This document shows positions 12,400 through 25,500 of a stretch of 64,000 nt of DNA, piece after piece. The notes under the pieces were generated by a model. It saw nothing but the letters and a program-made list of their open reading frames with translations, was not told the origin of the DNA and searched no databases. How positions within the stretch are numbered: the stretch's first letter is position 1; each line of letters begins with the position of its first letter. Source of the stretch: Pterois miles. Its lineage: Eukaryota; Chordata; Actinopteri; Perciformes; Scorpaenidae. The stretch covers positions 1 to 64,000 of the forward strand of contig CAMQGK010000047.1 in NCBI GenBank assembly GCA_947000775.1, given 5' to 3'. The translations under genes and the position numbers were made by a program.

Positions 12400-15300
12400 T
12401 GTCATGTTTATATCTGTCAAAAAAACATAAATTCAGCCATGTAACATGATCCTGTGTTCAGTCTCATACTGATGTTTGTTAACATGAATCTTTTTCAATA
12501 GTAAATCAGTTGAAGGTTGTATAAAACACCATTATTTATTTGTATTTTTACAGAGACTCATACTGAGTGTTGCTGTAGTTCAGCGGCTCCTTTACATCTT
12601 TACAACAATGAAGAAATGCTGATTCCCGACCAGGTCAGATGGATGACGGACCACAAGACGGACAGAACGGACGGAAACGCCTGTGTTTTCATGGACGACG
12701 TAAGTAAGCTGCACTCGAAAGGAACATTTTGTCATTTTGGTAAATATGCATATTGATTTTCTAGCCAACAGTTAGACAACAAGATTGTTACCGCAGTAAA
12801 TATGTAGCTGCAGCCAGCTTCAGTAGTGTCCAAGATGAAGCCTACACATGTTTTCCAGACTCATGTAATCTTTGACACCGCTGATTAATGCAGATTTATT
12901 TCAACATGAATTAGTCTTCGTAGTTGATTATTATAGCTGACTCTCTTTGAGACACTGACAGCAGACTTAGAGAAGGATCCACATTCCTGACTTGTTTCTG
13001 ATCTCACAGGACAGGACTCTTCCCGGAGAGTGGACGACAACAGAACCACACCAAGCCAGCAGCATCACACAACCAGTCTGATGTGAGGAAGCTCCAGCAC
13101 CACAGCAGTCCACTCAACACACTGAACCGCCTTCAGCGCGGCCACCGCCCCCAGCTCCACACTTTACACACTGGACTGATCTCATGTTTATATCAGTCAA
13201 AAAAACATAAATTCAGCCATGTAACATGATCCTGTGTTCAGTCTCATACTGATGTTTGTTAACATGAATCTTCTTCAGTAGTAAATCAGTTGAAGGTTAT
13301 ATAAAACACCATTATTTATTTGTATTTTTACTGAGACTCAGACTGAGTGTTGCTGTAGTTCAGGGGCTCCTTTACACCTTTGCAACAATGAAGAAATGCT
13401 GAGTCCCGACCAGGTCAGATGGATGACGGACCACAAGACGGACAGAACGGACGGAAACGCCTGTGTTTTCATGGACGACGTAAGTAAGCTGCACTCGAAA
13501 GGAACATTTTGTCATTTTGGTAAATATGCATATTTATTTTCTAGCCAACAGTTAGACAACAAGGTTGGTACCACTGTAAATATGTAGATGCAGCCAGCTT
13601 CAGTAGTGTCCAAGATGAAGCCTACACATGTTTTCCAGACTCATATAACCTGTGACACCACTGATCAATGCAGATTTATTTCAACATGAATTAGTCTTCA
13701 TAGTTGATCATTATAGCTGAAGTCTGGGAGTCACTGACAGCAGACTAAGAGAAGGATCCACTTTCCTGACTTGTTTCTGATCTCACAGGACAGGACTCTT
13801 CCCGGAGAGTGGACGACAACCGAACCACACCAAGCCAGCAGCATCACACAAGCAGTCTGATGTAAGGAAGCTCCAGCACCACAGCAGTCCACTCAACACA
13901 CTGAACCGCCTTCAGGTCTTCAGCTTTACACGCTGGACTGATCTCATGTTTATATTTGTCAAAAAAACAAAAACTCAGCCATGTAACATGATCCTGTGTT
14001 CTGTGTCATACTGATGTTGGTTAACATGAATCTTCTTCAGTAGTAAATCAGTTGAAGGTTATATAAAACACCATTATTTATTTGTATTTTTACAGAGACT
14101 CAGACTGAGTGTTGCTGTAGTTCAGCGGCTCCTTTACAACAATGAAGAAATGCTGATTCCCGACCAGGTCAGATGGATGACGGACCACAAGACGGACAGA
14201 ACGGACGGAAACGCCTGTGTTTTTATGGACGACGTAAGTAAGCTGCATTCGAAAGGAACATTTTGTCATTTTGGGAAATATGCATATTGATTTTCTAGCC
14301 AACAGTTAGACAAGAAGATTGTTACCGCAGTAAATATGTAGCTGCAGCCAGCTTCAGTAGTGTCCAAGATGAAGCCTACACATGTTTTCCAGACTCATGT
14401 AATCTTTGACACCGCTAATTAATGCAGATATATTTCAACATGAATTAGTCTTCGTAGTTGATTATTATAGCTGACTCTCTTTGAGACACTGACAGCAGAC
14501 TTAGAGAGGGATCCACATTCCTGACTTGTTTCTGATCTCACAGGACAGGACTCTTCCCGGAGAGTGGACATGAACCGAACCACACCAAGCCAGCAGCATC
14601 ACACAACCAGTCTGATGTGAGGAAGTTCCAGCACCACAGCAGTCCACTCAACACACTGAACCACCTTCAGCTCCACACTTTACACACTGGACTGATCTCA
14701 TGTTTATATTAGTCAAAAAAACAACAACTCAGCCATGTAACATGATCCTGTGTTCAGTCTCATACTGATGTTTGTTAACATGAATCTTCTTCAGTAGTAA
14801 ATCAGTTGAAGGTTATTTAAAACACCATTATTTATTTGTATTTTTAAAGAGACTCAGACTGAGTGTTACTGGAGTTCAGCGGCTCCTTTACAACAATGAA
14901 GAAATGCTGATTCCCGACCAAGTCAGATGGATGACGGACCACAAGACTGACAGAACGGACGGAAACGCCTGTGTTTTCCTGGACGACCTAAGTAAGCTGC
15001 TCTCTAAAGGAAAATTTTATCCTTTTGGGACATATGCATATTGATTTTCTAGCCAACACTTAGACAAGAAGATTGTTCCCACAGTAAATATGTAGCTGCA
15101 GCCAGCTTCAGTAGTGTCCAAGATTAAGCCTACACATGTTTTCCAGACTCATATAACCTGTGACACCACTGATCAATGCAGATTTATTTCAACATGAATT
15201 AGTCTTCATAGTTGATCATTATAGCTGAATCTCTGGGAGTCACTGACAGCAGACTAAGAGAAGGATCCACATTCCTGACTTGTTTCTGATCTCACAGGAC

Positions 15301-15959
15301 AGGACTCTTCCCGGAGAGTGGACGACAACAGAACCACACCAAGCCAGCAGCATCACACAACCAGTCTGATGTGAGGAAGCTCCAGCACCACAGCAGTCCA
15401 CTCAACACACTGAACCGCCTTCAGCACCACACTTTACACACTGGACTGATCTCATGTTTATATCAGTCAAAAAAACAACAATTCAGCCATGTAACATGAT
15501 CCTGTGTTCAGTCTCATACTGATGTTGGTTAACATGAATCTTCTTCAGTAGTAAATCAGTTGAAGTTTATATAAAACACCATTATTTATTAGTGTTTGTA
15601 CAGAGACTCAGACTGAGTGTTGCTGTAGTTCAGCGGCTCCTTTACAACAATGAAGAAATGCTGATTCCCGACCAGGTCAGATGGATGACGGACCACAAGA
15701 CGGACAGAACGGACGGAAACGCCTGTGTTTTTATGGACGACGTAAGTAAGCTGCTCTCTAAAGGAACATTTTGTCATTTTGGGAAATATGAATATTGATT
15801 TTATAGTCAACAGTTAGACAAGACGTTTGTTACCACTGTAAATATGTAGCTGCAGCCAGCTTCAGTAGTGTCAAAGATGAAGCCTACACATGTTTTCCAG
15901 ACTCATATAACCTGTGACACCACTGATCAATGCAGATTTATTTCAACATGAATTAGTCT

Positions 15960-18150
15960 TCATAGTTGATTATTATAGCTGAAGTCTGGGAGACACTGAC
16001 AGCAGACTAACAGAAGGATCCAGATTCCTGACTTGTTTCTGATCTCACAGGACAGGACTCTTCCCGGAGAGTGGACGACATCCGAACCACACCAAGCCAG
16101 CAGCATCACACAAGCAGTCTGATGTGAGGAAGCTCCAGCACCACAGCAGTCCACTCAACACACTGAACCACCTTCAGCTCCACACTTTACACACTGGACT
16201 GATGTCATGTTTATATCAGTCAAAAAAACATAAATTCAGCCATGTAACATGATCCTGTGTTCAGTCTCATACTGATGTTGGTTAAAATGAATCTTCTTCA
16301 GTAGTAAATCAGTTGAAGTTTATATAAAACACCATTATTTATTAGTGTTTGTACAGAGACTCAGACTGAGTGTTGCTGTAGTTCAGTGGCTCCTTTACAC
16401 CTTTACATCAATGAAGAAATGCTGATTCCCGACCAGGTCAGATGGATGACGGACCACAAGACGGACAGAACGGACGGAAACGCCTGTGTTTTTATGGACG
16501 ACGTAAGTAAGCTGCATTCGAAAGGAACATTTTGTCATTTTGGGAAATATGCATATTGATTTTCTAGCCAACAGTTAGACAAGAAGATTGTTACCGCAGT
16601 AAATATGTAGCTGCAGCCAGCTTCAGTAGTGTCCAAGATGAAGCCTACACATGTTTTCCAGACTCATGTAATCTTTGACACCGCTAATTAATGCAGATAT
16701 ATTTCAACATGAATTAGTCTTCGTAGTTGATTATTATAGCTGACTCTCTTTGAGACACTGACAGCAGACTTAGAGAAGGATCCAGATTCCTGACTTGTTT
16801 CTGATCTCACAGGACAGGACTCTTCCCGGAGAGTGGACGACAACAGAACCACACCAAGCCAGCAGCATCACACAACCAGTCTGATGTGAGGAAGCTCCAG
16901 CACCACAGCAGTCCACTCAACACACTGAACCACCTTCAGCTCCACACTTTACACACTGGACTGATCTCATGTTTATATCAGTCAAAAAAACATAAATTCA
17001 GCCATGTAACATGATCCTGTGTTCAGTCTCATACTGATGTTGGTTAACATGAATCTTCTTCAGTAGTAAATCAGTTGAAGGTTATATAAAACACCATTAT
17101 TTATTTGTATTTTTACTGAGACTCAGACTGAGTGTTGCTGTAGTTCAGGAGCTCCTTTACACCTTTGCAACAATGAAGAAATGCTGAGTCCCGACCAGGT
17201 CAGATGGATGACGGACCACAAGACGGACAGAACGGACGGAAACGCCTGTGTTTTTATGGACGACGTAAGTAAGCTGCATTCGAAAGGAACATTTTGTCAT
17301 TTTGGGAAATATGCATATTGATTTTCTAGCCAACAGTTAGACAAGAAGATTGTTACCGCAGTAAATATGTAGCTGCAGCCAGCTTCAGTAGTGTCCAAGA
17401 TGAAGCCTACACATGTTTTCCAGACTCATATAACCTGTGACACCACTGATCAATGCAGATTTATTTCAACATGAATTAGTCTTCATAGTTGATTATTATA
17501 GCTGAAGTCTGGGAGACACTGACAGCAGACTAACAGAAGGATCCAGATTCCTGACTTGTTTCTGATCTCACAGGACAGGACTCTTCCCGGAGAGTGGACG
17601 ACAACCGAACCACACCAAGCCAGCAGCATCACACAACCAGTCTGATGTGAGGAAGCTCCAGCACCACAGCAGTCCACTCAACACACTGAACCGCCTTCAG
17701 CACCATACTTTACACACTGGACTGAGCTCCAGCACCACAGCAGTCCACTCAACACACTGAACCGCCTTCAGCTCCACACTTTACACACTGGACTGATCTC
17801 ATGTTTATATGAGTCAAAAAAACAACAACTCAGCCATGTAACATGATCCTGTGTTCAGTCTCATACTGATGTTTGTTAACATGAATCTTCTTCAGTAGTA
17901 AATCAGTTGAAGGTTATATAAAACACCATTATTTATTTGTATTTTTACAGAGACTCAGACTGAGTGTTGCTGTAGTTCAGCGGCTCCTTTACAACAATGA
18001 AGAAATGCTGATTCCCGACCAGGTCAGATGGATGACGGACCTCAAGACGGACAGAACGGACGGAAACGCCTGTGTTTTCATGGACGACGTAAGTAAGCTG
18101 CACTCGAAAGGAACATTTTATCATTTTGGGAAATATGCATATTGATTTTC
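15960..18150 (+). repeat. Higher-order block, copied at 28542-30732
   Basis: About three units recur at an offset of 12,582 bp, including the long unit with the 71-bp internal duplication. A wider 12.6-kb offset also links 12554 with 25154, which suggests a higher-order period of roughly 12.6 kb in the middle of array 1. Confidence 0.75.
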
Positions 18151-19664
18151 TAGCCAACAGTTAGACAAGAAGATTGTTACCGCAGTAAATATGTAGCTGC
18201 AGCCAGCTTCAGTAGTGTCCAAGATGAAGCCTACACATGTTTTCCAGACTCATGTAATCTTTGACACCGCTGATTAATGCAGATTTATTTCAACATGAAT
18301 TAGTCTTCGTAGTTGATTATTATAGCTGACTCTCTTTGAGACACTGACAGCAGACTTAGAGAAGGATCCACATTCCTGACTTGTTTCTGATCTCACAGGA
18401 CAGGACTCTTCCCGGAGAGTGGACGACAACAGAACCACACCAAGCCAGCAGCATCACACAACCAGTCTGATGTGAGGAAGCTCCAGCACCACAGCAGTCC
18501 ACTCAACACACTGAACCGCCTTCAGCACCACACTTTACACACTGGACTGATCTCATGTTTATATCAGTCAAAAAAACATAAATTCAGCCATGTAATATGA
18601 TCCTGTGTTCAGTCTCATACTGATGTTGGTTAACATGAATCTTCTTCAGTAGTAAATTAATTGAAGGTTATATAAAACACCATTATTTATTTGTATTTTT
18701 ACTGAGACTCAGACTGAGTGTTGCTGTAGTTCAGGAGCTCCTTTACACCTTTGCAACAATGAAGAAATGCTGATTCCCGACCAGGTCAGATGGATGACGG
18801 ACCACAAGACGGACAGAACGGACGGAAACGCCTGTGTTTTTATGGACGACGTAAGTAAGCTGCATTCGAAAGGAACATTTTGTCATTTTGGGAAATATGC
18901 CTATTGATTTTCTAGCCAACAGTTAGACAAGAAGGTTGTTACCACTGTAAATATGTAGCTGCAGCCAGCTTCAGTAGTATCAAAGATGAAGCCTACACAT
19001 GTTTTTCAGACTCATATAACCTATGACACCACTGATCAATGCAGATTTATTTCAACATGAATTAGTCTTCATAGTTGATCATTATAGCTGAATCTCTGGG
19101 AGTCACTGACAGCAGACTAAGAGAAGGATCCACATTCCTGACTTGTTTCTGATCTCACAGGACAGGACTCTTCCCGGAGAGTGGACGACAACAGAACCAC
19201 ACCAAGCCAGCAGCATCACACAACCAGTCTGATGTGAGGAAGCTCCAGCACCACAGCAGTCCACTCAACACACTGAACCACCTTCAGCTCCACACTTTAC
19301 ACACTGGACTGATGTCATGTTTATATCAGTCAAAAAAACATAAATTCAGCCATGTAACATGATCCTGTGTTCAGTCTCATACTGATGTTGGTTAACATGA
19401 ATCTTCTTCAGTAGTAAATCAGTTGAAGTTTATATAAAACACCATTATTTATTAGTGTTTGTACAGAAACTCAGCTGCAGACTGAGTGTTGCTGTAGTTC
19501 AGCGGCTCCTTTACACCTTTACATCAATGAAGAAATGCTGATTCCTGACCAGGTCAGATGGATGACGGACCACAAGACGGACAGAACGGACGGAAACGCC
19601 TGTGTTTTCATGGACGACGTAAGTAAGCTGCACATTAAAGGAACATTTTGTCATTTTGGGTAAT

Positions 19665-20130
19665 ATGAATATTTATTTTTAGCCAACAGTTAGACAAAAG
19701 TGGTACCACTGTAAATATGTAGTGCAGCCAGCTTCAGTAGTGTCCAAGATGAAGCCTACACATGTTTTCCAGACTCATATAACCTGTGACACCACTGATC
19801 AATGCAGATTTATTTCAACATGAATTAGTCTTCATAGTTGATCATTATAGCTGAGTTGGGAGCACTGAAGCAGACTAAGAGAAGGTCCACTTTCCTGACT
19901 TGTTTCTGATCTCACAGGACAGGACTCTTCCCGGAGAGTGGACGACAACCGAACCACACCAGCAGAGCACACACAAGAGTCTGATGTGAGGAGCTCAGCA
20001 CCAAGCGTCCCAACAGACGTGCCCATAGGGCCGTTAAGTAAAAAAAAAGCGTAAAGTCTGTGGTTATTGATGTGGAGTTAGTGTAGGAGTATATACCATA
20101 TTGTGTTAGGCCGGAGTGTTGTGTGTCGCG
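19665..20130 (+). repeat. Damaged repeat unit
   Basis: Repeat landmarks persist in order, but short deletions accumulate through the exon B region. It then runs into about 100 bp (20030-20130) with little resemblance to the unit before normal repeat resumes inside exon A. It resembles the four other damaged patches in array 1. Confidence 0.7.
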
Positions 20131-22089
20131 GCTACACTTTACAACAATGAAGAAATGCTGATTCCCGACCAGGTCAGATGGATGACGGACCACAAGACGG
20201 ACAGAACGGGGAAACGCCTGTGTTTTCATGGACGACGTAAGTAAGCTGCACATTAAAGGAACATTTTGTCATTTTGGGATAATATGAATATTTATTTTCT
20301 AGCCAACAGTTAGACAACAAGGTTGGTACCACTGTAAATATGTAGATGCAGCCAGCTTCAGTAGTGTCCAAGATGAAGCCTACACATGTTTTCCAGACTC
20401 ATATAACCTGTGACACCACTGATCAATGCAGATTTATTTCAACATGAATTAGTCTTCATAGTTGATCATTATAGCTGAAGTCTGGGAGTCACTGACAGCA
20501 GACTAAGAGAAGGATCCACTTTCCTGACTTGTTTCTGATCTCACAGGACAGGACTCTTCCCGGAGAGTGGACGACAACCGAACCACACCAAGCCAGCAGC
20601 ATCACACAAGCAGTCTGATGTGAGGAAGCTCCAGCACCACAGCAGTCCACTCAACACACTGAACCGCCTTCAGGTCTTCAGCTTTACACGCTGGACTGAT
20701 CTCATGTTTATATTTGTCAAAAAAACAAAAACTCAGCCATGTAACATGATCCTGTGTTCTGTGTCATACTGATGTTGGTTAACATGAATCTTCTTCAGTA
20801 GTAAATCAGTTGAAGGTTATATAAAACACCATTATTTATTTGTATTTTTACAGAGACTCAGACTGAGTGTTGCTGTAGTTCAGCGGCTCCTTTACAACAA
20901 TGAAGAAATGCTGATTCCCGACCAGGTCAGATGGATGACGGACCACAAGACGGACAGAACGGACGGAAACGCCTGTGTTTTTATGGACGACGTAAGTAAG
21001 CTGCATTCGAAAGGAACATTTTGTCATTTTGGGAAATATGCATATTGATTTTCTAGCCAACAGTTAGACAAGAAGATTGTTACCGCAGTAAATATGTAGC
21101 TGCAGCCAGCTTCAGTAGTGTCCAAGATGAAGCCTACACATGTTTTCCAGACTCATGTAATCTTTGACACCGCTGATTAATGCAGATTTATTTCAACATG
21201 AATTAGTCTTCGTAGTTGATTATTATAGCTGACTCTCTTTGAGACACTGACAGCAGACTTAGAGAAGGATCCAGATTCCTGACTTGTTTCTGATCTCACA
21301 GGACAGGACTCTTCCCGGAGAGTGGACGACAACCGAACCACACCAAGCCAGCAGCATCACACAACCAGTCTGATGTGAGGAAGCTCCAGCACCACAGCAG
21401 TCCACTCAACACACTGAACCGCCTTCAGCACCACACTTTACACACTGGACTGATCTCATGTTTATATCAGTCAAAAAAACATAAATTCAGCCATGTAACA
21501 TGATCCTGTGTTCAGTCTCATACTGATGTTGGTTAACATGAATCTTCTTCAGTAGTAAATCAGTTGAAGTTTATATAAAACACCATTATTTATTTGTATT
21601 TTTACAGAGACTCAGACTGAGTGTTGCTGTAGTTCAGCGGCTCCTTTACATCTTTACAACAATGAAGAAATGCTGATTCCCGACCAGGTCAGATGGATGA
21701 CGGACCACAAGACGGACAGAACGGACGGAAACGCCTGTGTTTTTATGGACGACGTAAGTAAGCTGCATCTCGAAAGGAACATTTTGTCATTTTGGGAAAT
21801 ATGAATATTGATTTTCTAGCCAACAGTTAGACAAGACGTTTGTTACCACTGTAAATATGTAGCTGCAGCCAGCTTTTGTAGTATCAAAGATGAAGCCTAC
21901 ACATGTTTTCCAGACTCATATAACCTATGACACCACTGATCAATGCAGATTTATTTCAACATGAATTAGTCTTCATAGTTGATTATTATAGCTGATGTCT
22001 TGGGAGACACTGACAGCAGACTAAGAGAAGGATCCAGATTTCTGACTTGTTTCTGATCTCACAGGACAGGACTCTTCCCGGAGAGTGGA

Positions 22090-22520
22090 CGAACACAACA
22101 ACAGAAACACAAAAACAGTGGGGGAGTCCAGCACCAAACACCCACTCAAAACACAGAAACCTCACCCCCATATTCACAACACAGGTCACCAAAAACTAAA
22201 AAAAAAAACCCCCCCCTTTCAGTAAAAAAAAAAAAATAAAAAATAAAAAGGGGGTGGGGGTTGAAAAGAAAGAGGTAGGGGGTGGGGTATATAAAAATTT
22301 TTGGATGTGTGGGTTGGGAGGAGGAAGGTAGGAAAGCCTGTGTTTTTATGGAGAGTAAGTAAGTGTAAAGAACTTGGAATATGATATTGATTTTATGGGG
22401 AGAAGGATCCAGATTTCTGCTTGTTTCTGTCTCACAGGACATCTTCGAGGAAAAAAAACAAATCAAATTGTGATAAATAAAGAATATGTTTAAATGTTTT
22501 TAATTTTTTGTTAATTGACG
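22090..22520 (+). repeat. Damaged repeat unit rich in homopolymer runs
   Basis: Normal repeat gives way to runs of A, C and G and low-complexity text. Unit landmarks still appear in the right order (TATATAAAA, GCCTGTGTTTTTATGGA, AGTAAGTAAG, GATATTGATTTTAT, GGATCCAGATTTCTG, TCTCACAGGAC). Intact landmarks joined by homopolymers suggest a collapsed or poorly polished consensus and not a separate element. Confidence 0.7.
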
Positions 22521-25500
22521 GACCTTCCCGGAGAGTGGACATGAACCGAACCACACCAAGCCAACAGCATCACACAACCAGTCTGATGTGAGGAAGCTCC
22601 AGCACCACAGCAGTCCACTCAACACACTGAACCGCCTTCAGCTCCACACTTTACACACTGGACTGATCTCAAGTTTATATGAGTCAAAAAAACATAAATT
22701 CAGCCATGTAACATGATCCTGTGTTCAGTCTCAGACTGATTTTGGTTAACATGAATCTTCTTCAGTAGTAAATCAGTTGAAGGTTATATAAAACACCATT
22801 ATTTATTTGTATTTTTACAGAGACTCAGACTGAGTGTTGCTGTAGTTCAGCGGCTCCTTTACAACAATGAAGAAATGCTGATTCCCGACCAGGTCAGATG
22901 GATGACGGACCACAAGACGGACAGAACGGACGGAAACGCCTGTGTTTTCATTGACGACGTAAGTAAGCTGTACATTAAAGGAAAATTTTGTCATTTTGGG
23001 AAATATGCATATTGATTTTCTAGCCAACAGTTAGACAACAAGGTTGGTACCACTGTAAATATGTAGCTGCAGCCAGCTTCAGTAGTGTCCAATCTGAAGC
23101 CTACACATGTTTTCCAGACTCATATAACCTGTGACACCACTGATCAATGCAGATTTATTTCAACATGAATTAGTCTTCATAGTTGATCATTATAGCTGAA
23201 GTCTGGGAGTCACTGACAGCAGACTAAGAGAAGGATCCACTTTCCTGACTTGTTTCTGATCTCACAGGACAGGACTCTTCCCGGAGAGTGGACGATAACC
23301 GAACCACACCAAGCCAGCAGCATCACACAAGCAGTCTGATGTGAGGAAGCTCCAGCACCACAGCAGTCCACTCAACACACTGAACCGCCTTCAGGTCTTC
23401 AGCTTTACATGCTGGACTGATCTCATGTTTATATTTGTCAAAAAAACAAAAACTCAGCCATGTAACATGATCCTGTGTTCTGTCTCATACTGATGTTGGT
23501 TAACATGAATCTTCTTCAGTCATAAATCAGTTGAAGGTTATATAAAACACCATTATTTATTTGTATTTTTACAGAGACTCAGACTGAGTGTTGCTGTAGT
23601 TCAGCGGCTCCTTTACAACAATGAAGAAATGCTGATTCCCGACCAGGTCAGATGGATGACGGACCACAAGACGGACAGAACGGACGGAAACACCTGTGTT
23701 TTTATGGACGACGTAAGTAAGCTGCTCTCTAAGGGAAAATTTTGTCATTTTGGGAAATATGAATATTGATTTTATAGCCAACAATTAGACAAGACGTTTG
23801 TTACCACTGTAAATATGTAGCTGCAGCCAGCTTCAGTAGTGTCAAAGATGAAGCCTACACATGTTTTCCAGACTCATATAACCTATGACACCACTGATCA
23901 ATGCAGATTTATTTCAACATGAATTAGTCTTCATAGTTGATTATTATAGCTGAAGTCTGGGAGACACTGACAGCAGACTAAGAGAAGGATCCAGATTTCT
24001 GACTTGTTTCTGATCTCACAGGACAGGACTCTTCCCGGAGAGTGGACATGAACCGAACCACACCAAGCCAGCAGCATCACACAACCAGTCTGATGTGAGG
24101 AAGCTCCAGCACCACAGCAGTCCACTCAACACACTGAACCGCCTTCAGCTCCACACTTTACACACTGGACTGATCTCAAGTTTATATGAGTCAAAAAAAC
24201 ATAAATTCAGCCATGTAACATGATCCTGTGTTCAGTCTCATACTGATGTTTGTTAACATGAATCTTCTTCAGTAGTAAATCAGTTGAAGGTTATATAAAA
24301 CACCATTATTTATTTGTATTTTTACAGAGACTCAGACTGAGTGTTGCTGTAGTTCAGCGGCTCTCTTTACAACAATGAAGAAATGCTGATTCCCGACCAG
24401 GTCAGATGGATGACGGACCTCAAGACGGACAGAACGGACGGAAACGCCTGTGTTTTCATGGACGACGTAAGTAAGCTGCACTCGAAAGGAACATTTTATC
24501 ATTTTGGGAAATATGCATATTGATTTTCTAGCCAACAGTTAGACAAGAAGATTGTTACCGCAGTAAATATGTAGCTGCAGCCAGCTTCAGTAGTGTCCAA
24601 GATGAAGCCTACACATGTTTTCCAGACTCATACAACCTGTGACACCACTGATCAATGCAGATTTATTTCAACATGAATTAGTCTTCATAGTTGATCATTA
24701 TAGCTGAATCTCTGGGAGTCACTGACAGCAGACTAAGAGAAGGATCCACATTCCTGACTTGTTTCTGATCTCACAGGACAGGACTCTTCCCGGAGAGTGG
24801 ACGACAACAGAACCACACCAAGCCAGCAGCATCACACAACCAGTCTGATGTGAGGAAGTTCCAGCACCACAGCAGTCCACTCAACACACTGAACCGCCTT
24901 CAGCACCATACTTTACACACTGGACTGAGCTCCAGCACCACAGCAGTCCACTCAACACACTGAACCACCTTCAGCTCCACACTTTACACACTGGACTGAT
25001 GTCATGTTTATATCTGTCAAAAAAACATAAATTCAACCATGTAACATGATCCTGTGTTCAGTCTCATACTGATGTTTGTTAACATGAATCTTTTTCAATA
25101 GTAAATCAGTTGAAGGTTGTATAAAACACCATTATTTATTTGTATTTTTACAGAGACTCATACTGAGTGTTGCTGTAGTTCAGCGGCTCCTTTACATCTT
25201 TACAACAATGAAGAAATGCTGATTCCTGACAACGTCAGATGGATGACGGACCACAAGACGGACAGAACGGACGGAAACGCCTGTGTTTTCATGGACGACG
25301 TAAGTAAGCTGCACTCGAAAGGAACATTTTGTCATTTTGGGAAATATGCATATTGATTTTCTAGCCAACAGTTAGACAACAAGATTGTTACCGCAGTAAA
25401 TATGTAGCTGCAGCCAGCTTCAGTAGTGTCCAAGATGAAGCCTACACATGTTTTCCAGACTCATGTAATCTTTGACACCGCTGATTAATGCAGATTTATT

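Noticed and set aside
19912..20253. 113-codon minus-strand frame
   Set aside because: It runs across a damaged unit where deletions fuse frames. It contains pieces of the usual antisense repeat frames.
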